NCBI GenBank assembly: GCA_027069135.1 | Contig: JALXFE010000050.1 | Coordinates: 1-32,165 of the forward strand | DNA from: Thermoanaerobaculia bacterium | GTDB lineage: Bacteria; Acidobacteriota; Thermoanaerobaculia; Multivoradales; JAHZIX01 | Reading direction: 5' to 3' | Length of the DNA: 32,165 bases | Shown: piece by piece, positions 15,646 through 24,495 of the stretch | Layout: each line of letters opens with the position of its first letter | Position numbering within the stretch: the stretch's first letter is position 1 | The notes under the pieces: generated by a model | Databases searched by the model: none | What the model was told of the DNA's origin: nothing | Seen by the model: the letters and a program-made list of their open reading frames with translations, nothing else | Made by a program: the position numbers and the translations under genes

Positions 15646-17969
15646 ATGATGAGACTATGTGTTGGAATGTGGCTCGTGGCCTGCTGCGGGCTCGTCTTTC
15701 CTCTGTCGGCGGACTCGCAAGCACCGGGCTCGGCCTCGGGTGGTCCCGGTGGAGTTGTCCTCGATCCCCAGAATCGTCCCGTGGCCGGAGCCCTCGTTTA
15801 CGTCTTTGGACTCGAAGATGATTTTGAAGAGGAGATCGTGACCCAACGACGGGGTACGTTTACCCTGCCTCCTTCAGAGAGCGGGCTGTGGCGGCTTCGA
15901 GTCCTGGCCGCTGGTTTCGAGACCTTCGAAGCCGAGGTGAGGCTGCCGCAGGATGGAGCGCGGCTACAGATTCATTTGATCCTGGCAGCCATCGAACAGC
16001 AGGTTGTCGTATCCGCTTCGCTGCCAGGCCTGGGAACGGAGCTGGCGATTTCGGGTGTCGCCCTCGAGGAGCGTGCGGCCTCGGATCTGGCGGCCGGGCT
16101 TCGTCGGGAAGCTGGATTGGGCGCGGTTCGTCGGGGTTCTGCCAACCTGGAACCTACGATCCGTGGGCTCCGGGAAACCCAGGTAGCCATGTTTGTCGAT
16201 GGAACTCGGACCTTCGCGGCCGGCCCCGCCCGGATGGATTCGGGGATCAGCCATGTGAATCTCCATGGAGTCGGGCAGATCCGGGTCGTAAAAGGTCCCT
16301 ATGCCCTGGCCTGGGGTTCCGGAGCTCTGAGTGCCCTAGATGTCGAGATGCGCCGGCCTAGCTTTACTGTCGGGGGCTTTGAATGGAATGGAATCGTATC
16401 GGGGTCCTTCCACGGCGGGCGGGAGGTCTCGGACATCTTTGCGGGTGCCTGGGGCGGTGGGGAACGCCTTCGCTTCTCCATCAATGCCGGACGCCGGGAG
16501 GGAAATGACTATGAATCCGGGGACGGTGCCGAGATTCCCGGCGATTTCGAAAGCTTCGAGGGGCGGTGGAGCCTCGGATGGAAGATCAGCGATGAGGCCT
16601 TCCTCGAGTACTCCGGCGGCTACCAGGCTCAGGACGATCTGGACTACCCGGGTAGGCTTCTCGATGCTACATACTTCAATACGCATTCCCACGCCCTCGA
16701 GCTACGGTGGGCTCCTGCCGAGGGCGGCCTCTCGGAGGTCTATGGACAGGTCTATCGCAACTCCAAGGACCACCGGATGAACAACGATGGGAAGCCCACG
16801 GCCCGGCCGGCAGCCGGTCGTGTTCCCCCATTCGCAATCCGTGTCGATCTGCCCACGGAGTCGGATACCACCGGCGGACGGTTTTACGTTTCCTGGGAGC
16901 GGGGAGCCTGGGATTGGCAGGCAGGGACAGACTATTACCTCTCGGAGCAAACGGCCCGCCGCCAGATCTTCAGACGGCTGGATAGTCGACTGCTCTTCGA
17001 CGACATCGTTTGGCCGGATGCGGAGATCGAGGACTTGGGCTTCTACGGCCGCGGCCTCTATCGGCGAGAGAACTGGCAGGTAGGGGGCGCGCTGCGGCTT
17101 GATCGGGTCGATGCGACCGGCGGGCAAACCTCCGTTTTCTTCGAGGAGAATACAACGGGGAATCTGGACCAGACCGAAACGAGTTTCAGTGCCGCCGTCA
17201 ATCTCCAGATCCGGCCGCGGGAGAGCTGGCTCGTGACCATCGGCCTTGGGCGTGCCGTGCGAACCGCGACGGCCCTGGAACGGTATTCGGACCGCTTCCC
17301 CTCGACGAAGTTCCAAATCGCAGCGGAGTTTATGGGAAACCCGGAACTGGATCCGGAAGAGAGCCTGGAGCTCGATCTGAGCTCCGTGTGGAGCACTGGC
17401 GGACTCCGTCTCGGCCTAGATGTCTTCTACCGCGTGATCGAGGATTACATCACGGTGGCTCCGGATCCGACCCTTCCCCGGCGGTTACCTCTTTCGCCGC
17501 CGGTGGTATTTCGTTACGTCAATGGTGACGAAGCGACTTTTCTCGGTGGAGAGTTGGAGTTGGGGTATCAAGTTTCGGAGGCGTGGGCTGGCTGGCTGGC
17601 CGTAGACTACATCCGGGCCCAGGACGAGACCTTTAACGAACCGGTGCTGGGAATCGAACCTCTGACCGGTCGCATCGGCCTACGTTTTAGGGCTCCTGGG
17701 AACCGCCTGAGCCTCACCGGCGAGGCATTGTTGGTCGCCGAGCAGAACCGTGTGGCCACGGCACGGTTCGAACAAGAAACTCCGAGCTACGAGGTCTTCG
17801 ATCTTCGAGGCGAGTTTCAGCTGACGGAACAGATCCTCCTACGGGCGGGGTAGAAAACCTCACCGACGAAGCCTACGCCGATCATCTCAACTCTCCCAAT
17901 CCGTTCTCCCAGCAGCGGGTCCTGGAGCCGGGCCGAGCTGTCTATGCGGGGTTTCAACTGCGCTTCTGA
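15646..17969 (+). CDS. TonB-dependent outer-membrane receptor with 3' frameshift
   Basis: A receptor of about 774 residues if read through one frameshift. A signal peptide ends near residue 26. A carboxypeptidase-regulatory-like domain (about 35-110: GVVLDPQNRPVAGALVYVFG) precedes the plug (about 120-240), which has IRGLRETQVAMFVDGTRT, PARMDSGISHVN and VVKGPYALAWGSGALS. The latter region recalls OprC/NosA-like copper receptors. A beta-barrel follows. The frame stops at 17853 after LLRAG, but one base shifted the next bases read VENLTDEAYADHLN and end GRAVYAGFQLRF, a typical barrel end with terminal Phe. One extra G in the GGGG run before the stop would restore it. AAAGGTG precedes the ATG. 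A metal complex is the likely cargo, given the Fur-family neighbour. Confidence 0.88.
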
Positions 17970-18057
17970 TTCCCTTATCGATACCGTCAGTATCGAAATG
18001 CAGATCGGCGCTGCCGTGCCGCCCCTCTGGCCCGGGACCTTCCTTTTCGGATTGTGA

Positions 18058-18091
18058 CCGTCCACTGCAGCCACAAGGCTCCGGTGGACGG
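18058..18091. terminator. Hairpin between convergent receptor and FG-GAP genes
   Basis: Outer arms CCGTCCAC (18058-18065) and GTGGACGG (18084-18091) pair perfectly. Inside, AGCC and GGCT pair around an ACAA loop. It sits between two converging genes, where a bidirectional terminator is expected, but no T-run follows on either side. Confidence 0.5.
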
Positions 18092-18096
18092 CTTCC

Positions 18097-19833
18097 TCAC
18101 TCCGGCTCCCCAGCGATCAGGAACATTCGGCCGGAGCGGGCGCCATTGACGGCGCTCCAGGCGGAGGTTAGGAGGAGGTCGAGGGTGCCGTCGCCGTCGA
18201 TGTCCCCGATGCCGGTGGCGTCGAAGCCGAAGGTGTCGCCGGGGACTTTGCAGGTGATCTCGCGCATCAACGAGCCGTCCTTGCCGGAGTAGAGGTAGGT
18301 CTTGCCGCCGGAGGGAGCTCCCAGACCCTGTTGCCAGGCGCCGATGATCAGGTCGTCGTGACCGTCCCCGTCGACATCTCCGGCGTCCGCCGGGCCGATG
18401 CCGAATCCGTCCCCGGCGGTTTCGCCTAAGAGGGTGAAGAGGCGGTCGCCGGAGCGACCCGAGTGGATGTAGATCCTGCCCGTCTGGGGGCCCAGAGCGC
18501 CGTCCGCCCAATCGGAAGCGTAAACATCCGGCGCGCCGTCGGCGTCGACATCACCGACGACAGATACGAACATCCCGCCGAGCTGGGCTCCGCTCGATTC
18601 GGCTTCGATGATGAAGGCGGGTTCCGCAGCACCGTCTCGGTAGACGTAGGTGCGTCCCCGCTGACCCCCGCCCGCGTTGGGTGCTCCGACGACCAGAAGG
18701 CCCTTGCCTTCGCGATGGCTTCCGGCGCCGGAGCTACCGAATTGATCGCCGACGCCCTCTCCCAGAATCTCGAGGAGAACCGAGCCGTCCTTGCCGGAGT
18801 AGACGGCGGCGCGGCCCGCATCTTCAAAGGCGCTGTCGTTGAGCGGGGAGCCCACGAGGAGGTCGTCGTGGCCGTCACCGTCGAAATCACCGATATCGGC
18901 AACGCTTCGCCCGAAGCCATCTCCCTCCTGCGAAGCCTCGAGGGTCAAAAGGAGCACACCGTCGAGACCTCCGTAGACAAAAGCTTTCCCGATGCCGGGG
19001 GCTCCGGCGACGACGTCCGGGATACCGTCGGCGTTGACGTCGCCGGCCGCCTCGATGCCGGTTCCCAATTGGGCTCCGGCGGTCCCGTCCTGACTCCACA
19101 GCAGGTGGCCGCTCCGGGAGGAGTAGGTATAGATTTTGCCGGCCCGCTGAGACGCGCCGGGGGAGGAGGTCGTGACGTCGTGGGCACCGTCACCGTCGAC
19201 GTCACCAATGTTGCGAGCAATCCAACCGAAAGCGTCTCGGGGGGTCTCTCCTTGCCACTCCCGGAGCACTCGGGCAGATTCGACGAAGGGATCCTGGAAT
19301 TCTTCATCAGTTGGGAGGAGGGAATTCCAGCGGGCGTCTTCCGCGAGGGGAAGAAGGTCCTGATCCAGGAGGATCTGGGTCATATTCACCTTGCCGGAAT
19401 CCCTGGCTTTGGAGAGCCACTCCCAGGCTTTATCCGGGTCTTCCAAGCGGCTATAGGCTTTGGCCAGACCATACATGGCACGGGGCGCCGAGCTGTCGAT
19501 GTCCAGGGCCTTCTCCAGGGCGCCGACGGCTCCGTCGAAGTCTTCGTCTTGATGCCGTGCCGCACCCAATAGGAGCCAGGCCCGACCGGCCGCGGGGAAA
19601 CGCTCGACCAGCGCTTCCAACCGGTGAATCACACCGGGAAGGTCCCCCTGTTGAAGCTGGGTCTGGGCCGCCGTGAGCTCCTGCAGGAGGGCCGGATCGA
19701 GGGCGGCGGTCGCTGCCGGTGCTGGGACCGGAACCGGATCTTTAGGCGGAGGCGAAGGAGCTTGGCAGGCGGCGAAGAAGAGTCCGACGCTGATCAACGA
19801 CCCGGCAAGAGACAGAGGGTACGATTTAGGCAT
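18097..19833 (-). CDS. Lipoprotein with TPR and FG-GAP (integrin-alpha-like) repeats
   Basis: A 578-residue envelope protein. The signal peptide ends FFAAC, with Cys23 as the lipidated residue, followed by a Pro/Ala linker. Residues about 50-170 hold TPR-like helices (GRAWLLLGAARHQDEDFDGAVGAL is one unit). From about 205 to the end come repeated FG-GAP units, each centred on a calcium-binding loop of the form DxDxDG: GDVDGDGAHD, GDVNADGIPD, GDFDGDGHDD, GDVDADGAPD, GDVDGDGHDD and GDIDGDGTLD. A seventh unit is degenerate (GSHREGKG). Seven units fit a beta-propeller. SGKDGSLL-type strands recur between them. Probably surface or periplasmic, with binding rather than catalytic function; the ligand is unknown. 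It is convergent with the TonB receptor. Confidence 0.85.
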   Translation of the reverse strand: MPKSYPLSLAGSLISVGLFFAACQAPSPPPKDPVPVPAPAATAALDPALLQELTAAQTQLQQGDLPGVIHRLEALVERFPAAGRAWLLLGAARHQDEDFDGAVGALEKALDIDSSAPRAMYGLAKAYSRLEDPDKAWEWLSKARDSGKVNMTQILLDQDLLPLAEDARWNSLLPTDEEFQDPFVESARVLREWQGETPRDAFGWIARNIGDVDGDGAHDVTTSSPGASQRAGKIYTYSSRSGHLLWSQDGTAGAQLGTGIEAAGDVNADGIPDVVAGAPGIGKAFVYGGLDGVLLLTLEASQEGDGFGRSVADIGDFDGDGHDDLLVGSPLNDSAFEDAGRAAVYSGKDGSVLLEILGEGVGDQFGSSGAGSHREGKGLLVVGAPNAGGGQRGRTYVYRDGAAEPAFIIEAESSGAQLGGMFVSVVGDVDADGAPDVYASDWADGALGPQTGRIYIHSGRSGDRLFTLLGETAGDGFGIGPADAGDVDGDGHDDLIIGAWQQGLGAPSGGKTYLYSGKDGSLMREITCKVPGDTFGFDATGIGDIDGDGTLDLLLTSAWSAVNGARSGRMFLIAGEPE

Positions 19834-20298
19834 GGGTGAAATCCTCTGAAGAATCGAAGGGCGAATCTATCCTTTCGAAGGACGACCCCCAAAATGAGAG
19901 ACGGACGCGATATTTCCTTGAGGTACGGATTCTCGGGACCTCGGTTGCAGGAAAGCCACGGTCGGTATTGTCACCGTCTCAGGATCGAAGTTCACCGATC
20001 GCAGGAGCGGGTGAATCCCACGCATATTGTGCCACCAACGGAGGGGTGGGATTGCTGACGCTGAGCCCGGATCTCTTCAGTGGGGGCCAAGGCCGAGGAG
20101 CTCTGAACGACCTTCCTTGCCCGGTCTTCAGCGACGGTTTCGGGTCCGGGGGTACCTCGGAATGGACCGCCACAACCCCACTCCTGGGATTCCGGCCGGA
20201 AGCCTCTAAGGGCGGTCCGTAGCGGCGTTCTTTCCTTGCTTGCCGGTCGGACCTACAGTAGGGTGCTTCAGGATACCAACCAAGGAGGTGCCCCCAAG
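19834..20298. other. Intergenic stretch before hflK
   Basis: No gene could be supported. An open frame at 19836-20222 (+) starts with GTG, has no ribosome-binding site and shows low-complexity, frame-like composition with no known domain. The region should hold the promoters of the FG-GAP lipoprotein (-) and of hflKC (+), but no convincing -35/-10 pair was recognised. Confidence 0.5.
20282..20288 (+). promoter_or_regulatory. Ribosome-binding site fixing the hflK start
   Basis: AAGGAGG lies ten bases before the ATG at 20299. It supports that start over an upstream in-frame TTG at 20236. Confidence 0.65.
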
Positions 20299-21306
20299 AT
20301 GAGTAACGGCCGCTTCGATAGCGATTGGTCGAGTATCAGCAAGCAACTACCCAAGATTGAGATCCGGGGCTTTCGCTTCATCCTCATCGCCCTGGTGGTC
20401 ATCGGTGGGCTGGTGGGCAGTGTCTATACCATCCAGCCGGAAGAGCTGGGCGTCGTTCTGCGTTTCGGGGCCTTTCATCCGGATCGGGTGGTAGGGCCCG
20501 GTTTGCACCTGAAAATACCCTTCGGTGTCGATCAACTGATCCGGGTACCGGTCCAGCGGCAACTGAAGGAGGAGTTCGGTTTCGAGTCCCGGGGTCTCAC
20601 GGCGGACCGTCGAACCCGATATGCCGCGGTACCGGAAGAGTCCAACATGCTGACCGGTGACCTCAGCACCGCGGAGGTGGAGTGGGTCGTTCAATACCGC
20701 ATCGCCGACCCGGAGCTTTATCTCTTCAGAGTGCGCAATGTCGAGGAGACCTTACGAGATCTCAGCGAGGCGGTGATGCGCGAGGCCGTCGGAGACCGCA
20801 CCGTCAACGAGGTCATCACCATCGGCCGAACGGAGATCGAGAATCTGGTTCACCAGAAGCTCCAAGAGCTCCTCGCCCTCTACGAGACGGGCCTGGTGGT
20901 CGATCAGGTGGTCTTGCAAGACGTCAACCCGCCGGATCGAGTGAAGCCTGCTTTCAACGAAGTGAATCAGGCCCAGCAGGAGCTGGAACAAAAGATCAGC
21001 GTCGCCGAGAAAAAGAAGAACGAAGTGATTCCCCGGAGCCTGGGTGAAGCCCAGCAGATGATCCAGGAAGCGGAAGGGTATGGGTTGGACCGGGTCAACA
21101 GAGCCGAGGGCGACGCCGCCCGCTTCCGGGCTCTGTACGAGGAATACCGTAAGGCGCCGGAGGTCACCCGAACCCGGCTCTATCTCGAAACCATGGCGGA
21201 GATCCTGCCGAAAGTGGGGAAGAAATTGATCCTCGACGAAGAGTTGAAGGGGGTTCTCCCGCTTCTGAACCTCGACGGAGTCCAGCGCCCGGGAGGTGAG
21301 AAATGA
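20299..21306 (+). CDS. hflK: FtsH protease modulator HflK (SPFH/band 7)
   Basis: A 335-residue membrane-anchored band 7 protein. With HflC it forms the periplasmic-facing cage around FtsH and limits its protease activity on membrane proteins. A short cytoplasmic N-terminus is followed by one transmembrane helix (about 26-45, FILIALVVIGGLVGSVYTI). The SPFH domain begins QPEELGVVLRFGAF and contains GPGLHLKIPFGVD, the NMLTGDLSTAEVEWVVQYRI segment, the TVNEVITIGR helix and DVNPPDRVKPAFNEVNQAQQ. A long charged coiled coil follows, then a C-terminal LYLETMAEILPKVGKKLI. All are hallmark HflK segments. It is shorter than E. coli HflK because the Gly-rich N-terminus is missing. The stop overlaps the hflC start. 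Confidence 0.93.
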   Translation: MSNGRFDSDWSSISKQLPKIEIRGFRFILIALVVIGGLVGSVYTIQPEELGVVLRFGAFHPDRVVGPGLHLKIPFGVDQLIRVPVQRQLKEEFGFESRGLTADRRTRYAAVPEESNMLTGDLSTAEVEWVVQYRIADPELYLFRVRNVEETLRDLSEAVMREAVGDRTVNEVITIGRTEIENLVHQKLQELLALYETGLVVDQVVLQDVNPPDRVKPAFNEVNQAQQELEQKISVAEKKKNEVIPRSLGEAQQMIQEAEGYGLDRVNRAEGDAARFRALYEEYRKAPEVTRTRLYLETMAEILPKVGKKLILDEELKGVLPLLNLDGVQRPGGEK

Positions 21307-22289
21307 AGCGTGTCGTGTTGCTCTTCGCCGTGAGTCTGGCGGTTCTTCTATTCGCCAACTCGGTCTTTGTCGTCCGCGAGACGGACCAGGTCATCATCAC
21401 GATGTTCGGCAAACCGGTGCCTCGGGCTACGAACGGCTCGTTTTTCGGTGCGCCGACGGACGGCCAAGGGGGAGCGATCACCAGCGCTGGGCTTCATTTC
21501 AAGCTCCCTTTCTTCCAGCAGGTCCATCGTTTCGAGCGGCGCTTTCTCGAATGGGATGGCGACCGCAACGAAGTGCCCACCAAGGATAAGCGGTTTATTT
21601 TCGTCGACACCTACGCCCGCTGGCAGATCACCGATCCTCTGAAGTATCTGGAACGATTGAGAGACGAAGGCGGGGCCCGGCGGCGTCTCGACGACATTCT
21701 CGACGGCGAGACCCGGAACGCGATCGCGAAATACGATCTCGTCGAGGCGGTCCGGACTTCCAACCGGGATCCGGAAGACGCCGGCCAGGAGCCGGAGGAG
21801 CAGGGAGTTCTCAAACCCATCGAGGTGGGGCGGGAAACGATCCGTCTCGAGATCCTGCACAAGGCTCAATCCCGTACCGGTGATTTGGGAATCACCATTC
21901 TGGACGTTCAGTTTAAGCGCATTAACTACGCGGAGGAAGATGTCCGCAAGGCCATCGAAAATCGCATGATCGCGGAGCGTCAGCGGATCGCTGCTCGCTA
22001 CCGGTCCCAGGGGGACGGCGAGGCGGCTCGGATTCTCGGTGAGCGGGTACGCGAAGTGAAGCGGATACTGTCCGAGGCCTACGAGACGTCGGAAGGGATT
22101 CGCGGACGAGCCGACGCGGAGGCGACGCGCATCTACGCTGAAGCCTACGATAGCTCCGCCGACTCCCGTCGGTTCTACGAGTTGCTCAAGACCTTCGACA
22201 CCTACCGCACGACCTTCGATAAGGACACCACATTACTCCTGTCGACAGATGCAGATTTCTTCGGGTATTTGAAGCGAAGCGGCGGGTAG
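21303..22289 (+). CDS. hflC: FtsH protease modulator HflC (SPFH/band 7)
   Basis: A 328-residue partner of HflK. One N-terminal transmembrane helix (VVLLFAVSLAVLLFANSVFVV) leads into the band 7 domain: RETDQVIITMFGKP, AGLHFKLPFFQQVHRFERR, the YARWQITDPLKYLE segment and LGITILDVQFKRINY. A coiled-coil helix follows (IAERQRIAARYRSQGDGEAARI), then RFYELLKTFDTYRTTF, the typical HflC ending. An insert of acidic residues (RDPEDAGQEPEEQG) lies in the middle of the domain. Its ATG overlaps the hflK stop as ATGA, which indicates translational coupling and equal output for a paired complex. Confidence 0.94.
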   Translation: MKRVVLLFAVSLAVLLFANSVFVVRETDQVIITMFGKPVPRATNGSFFGAPTDGQGGAITSAGLHFKLPFFQQVHRFERRFLEWDGDRNEVPTKDKRFIFVDTYARWQITDPLKYLERLRDEGGARRRLDDILDGETRNAIAKYDLVEAVRTSNRDPEDAGQEPEEQGVLKPIEVGRETIRLEILHKAQSRTGDLGITILDVQFKRINYAEEDVRKAIENRMIAERQRIAARYRSQGDGEAARILGERVREVKRILSEAYETSEGIRGRADAEATRIYAEAYDSSADSRRFYELLKTFDTYRTTFDKDTTLLLSTDADFFGYLKRSGG

Positions 22290-22298
22290 AGGGGGTAG

Positions 22299-22319
22299 GG
22301 GCGGCCCGAGCGGTCGCCC
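22299..22319 (+). terminator. Hairpin downstream of hflC
   Basis: GGGCGGCC (22299-22306) pairs with GGTCGCCC (22312-22319) with one G-T wobble and a 5-base loop, 10 bases past the hflC stop. Position and stability suit transcript termination, but no T-run follows. Confidence 0.45.
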
Positions 22320-22333
22320 GGATCTCTGGAGCC

Positions 22334-22388
22334 CACGATTCTGCTCTTGGGTGGGCGGTGGCGTCTCCCTCTTCCAAAGGGGGGAACG
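22334..22388. repeat. Dispersed palindromic intergenic repeat, copy 2
   Basis: This copy matches the block at 173-225, with ACGAT, TCTTGGG and GTGGCGTC in the same order, then a CT-rich arm and a G-run that can pair as in copy 1. It lies between hflC and a small minus-strand gene that ends at 22401. The copies differ at scattered positions, so they are old or fast-changing. Confidence 0.55.
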
Positions 22389-22400
22389 ATGTCGCCGCCC

Positions 22401-22622
22401 CTATAAGGAGGGTGGGCAACCCAGGCCCTCACGCCTCCTCCGCTGCCGGGCCTCTTCGATCAGCCGTACCCGCATCTTTCGCCATTCCTCGACCGAGCAG
22501 CCGGGGCCGCGATGGAATCCGAGCTGGGCTGCCAATTCGTCTTCGAGCTCATCCACCGGTTCCGGGAATTGTTCGTCGGCCAGAGCGATGAGCTTGTCGA
22601 CGTCGGTGTCAAAGTCGCTCAT
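22401..22622 (-). CDS. Small acidic/basic hypothetical protein
   Basis: A 73-residue protein I do not recognise. The first 35 residues are strongly acidic (MSDFDTDVDKLI, EPVDELEDEL) and the second half is basic and helical (WRKMRVRLIEEARQRRRREG). There is no signal peptide. GAGGAGGT (22633-22640) sits ten bases before the ATG, which supports real translation. The last residues, GCPPSL, are encoded next to the intergenic repeat, so the repeat may have supplied the present stop codon. A charged small adaptor is possible, but no function is assigned. Confidence 0.55.
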   Translation of the reverse strand: MSDFDTDVDKLIALADEQFPEPVDELEDELAAQLGFHRGPGCSVEEWRKMRVRLIEEARQRRRREGLGCPPSL

Positions 22623-22712
22623 GGGTTCTTAGACCTCCTCTCTAACTATAGACGACGGAAACCCATCCGGGTTTCTTGAGAGAGGCGTCCAAGCTCATCG
22701 ATTTGCTGTGGC

Positions 22713-24368
22713 TCAGGTCAACAAGATCCCGGCGATGGTGGCGGTCAGCCAGGATGCGAGGGCTCCTCCGAACATCGCCTTGAGCCCGACCTTGGCCAGA
22801 TCCGACTTGCGGCCCGGAGCGATGGCGGCAATGCCTCCGATCTGGATTCCGATAGAGGAGAAGTTGGCAAAGCCGCAGAGGGCATACGTGGAAATCACAG
22901 CGGCCCGTGGACTGATGACCTCCTGGTGCATATAGCTCCCAAGGGTGCCGAAAGCAACGAATTCGTTCAGGGAGAGCTTCACCCCCAGCAGGTTCCCGAC
23001 CTGTCCCGCGTCGGCCCAAGGGACGCCCATCAACCAGGCCAGAGGCCGGAGGAGAGTTCCGAAGAGCGTCTGCAGGGAGCCCGGAAAGATTCCCGGGAAC
23101 TCGCCGGTGGCCGGCGTCATGCCGACCGCGGCATAGTCGAACCGCTGTCCCACTTCGAAAGGCAGATCAACGATTCCCTGGAGCGCGACCATCAGCCGTC
23201 CATCGATGATGGAATCGGCCCAGTTCAGCATCACATCGACGACGGCGATCAAAGCGATGAAGCCCAGGAGCATGGCGCCGACGTTGACCGCCAGCTTGAG
23301 GCCGTCCGTGATGCCGTTGGTGGCGGCTTCGATGAGGTTGTCGGCCGAGTCGATCTTGGGCAGGTCCACGTCTCCGGCGGTCTTGGAGTGCTCGGTCTCG
23401 GGGTAGATGATCTTGCCGATGACCAGCGCCGCTGGTGCCGACATGACACTGGCGGCGATGAGGTGGCCGGCGTCGACTCCCATGGAGATATAGCCCGCCA
23501 GCACCCCTCCGGCGATCGTGGCAAAGCCTCCCACCATGATCGTGCTGAGCTCGGAGATGGTCATGTCGTTGAGGAACGGCTTGATCAGTAGGGGAGCTTC
23601 GGTCTGACCGACAAAGATATTGGAGCTGCACGAAAGGGTCTCGGCACCGCTGGTGCCGATCGTCCAGCGCATGAAACGGCTGAGGGCTTGAATGACCACC
23701 TGCATGACCCCCAGGTGGTAGAGAACCGCCATGAACCCGCCGAAGAAGATGATGGTTGGCAGGACCTTGAGGGCGAATTGGAATCCGAAGCCCGGCCAAC
23801 TGTCACCGGGGGCGAAATACTGGCCCTCAACAAGGTTGGCGAAGAGGAAGCGGGCGCCGAAGTCGGAGAGGCTCAGAAAGCCTGCAATCTTGGCGCTGAC
23901 CACCTCAAAAATCCTCTTTCCGTGAATCCCCTGAGCCATGAACCAGGTCACTCCGAGGGTCACGAAGCCTGCACTCAGGAGGCTCTGAGATCTGGCGGCG
24001 AATCGCCACCGCCCGTTGACGAGCATGGCGAGGAAAAGGAGCCCCAGAGCCCACGGCAGCACCTGCGGGAGAACAAAGTAAAAGAGCGCTCCGGCGGCCG
24101 CGAGACCGCCGAGGGAGGCGCCCCAGAACGCGGCCGGATTCGGGCTCGACGAGGCTCGGGAATTGAGCATGTAGATGGAAACGAGGGCTCCGAGGGACAT
24201 CATGCCCAAGAAGCTCAGCATGTCTTCCCGAAGGATGATGAGGGCCAGGAGGAATTGCAGCCCCAAGCCCCAGGCGATAGGTCGCAGCTTGATCTGGCCA
24301 CGATGGGCGGACATGGCCCAGGCGATACCCAGGATTGCCAAAAGGCCAAGGAGGCTGATCCAGCTCAT
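22713..24368 (-). CDS. NupC-type concentrative nucleoside transporter with membrane insert
   Basis: A 551-residue inner-membrane transporter of the CNT family, which imports nucleosides with Na+ or H+. The N-terminal helices (AHRGQIKLRPIAWGLGLQFL) and the C-terminal half carry family features: the VLPTIIFFGGFMAVLYHLG helix, GTSGAETLSCSSNIFVGQTEAP (split here only in description), ISELSTIMVGGFATIAGGVLAGY, LLGFIALIAVVDVML, PLAWLMGVPWADA, SLNEFVAF and CGFANFSSIGIQIGG. E. coli NupC has about 400 residues. The excess here is mostly an insert near residues 50-165 that contains additional hydrophobic helices. A GGGGACGAGAG-type site precedes the ATG. No nucleoside catabolic gene is adjacent, so the substrate is inferred from family. 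Confidence 0.9.
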   Translation of the reverse strand: MSWISLLGLLAILGIAWAMSAHRGQIKLRPIAWGLGLQFLLALIILREDMLSFLGMMSLGALVSIYMLNSRASSSPNPAAFWGASLGGLAAAGALFYFVLPQVLPWALGLLFLAMLVNGRWRFAARSQSLLSAGFVTLGVTWFMAQGIHGKRIFEVVSAKIAGFLSLSDFGARFLFANLVEGQYFAPGDSWPGFGFQFALKVLPTIIFFGGFMAVLYHLGVMQVVIQALSRFMRWTIGTSGAETLSCSSNIFVGQTEAPLLIKPFLNDMTISELSTIMVGGFATIAGGVLAGYISMGVDAGHLIAASVMSAPAALVIGKIIYPETEHSKTAGDVDLPKIDSADNLIEAATNGITDGLKLAVNVGAMLLGFIALIAVVDVMLNWADSIIDGRLMVALQGIVDLPFEVGQRFDYAAVGMTPATGEFPGIFPGSLQTLFGTLLRPLAWLMGVPWADAGQVGNLLGVKLSLNEFVAFGTLGSYMHQEVISPRAAVISTYALCGFANFSSIGIQIGGIAAIAPGRKSDLAKVGLKAMFGGALASWLTATIAGILLT

Positions 24369-24495
24369 ACTCTCGTCCCCTATTCGTAGGATCCTTGATC
24401 CGGCACCAGGTCCGGAAATTTGTTGTCTCTAGGTCGGGCGGTGGGAGCTTACCATTAGCCGATTCTCTGGCCTGCCGGAGGGTGTTGACGGGCTC

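Noticed and set aside
19836-20222. A 128-codon open frame between the FG-GAP gene and hflK
   Set aside because: GTG start without ribosome-binding site, no domain, and composition unlike neighbouring coding regions.
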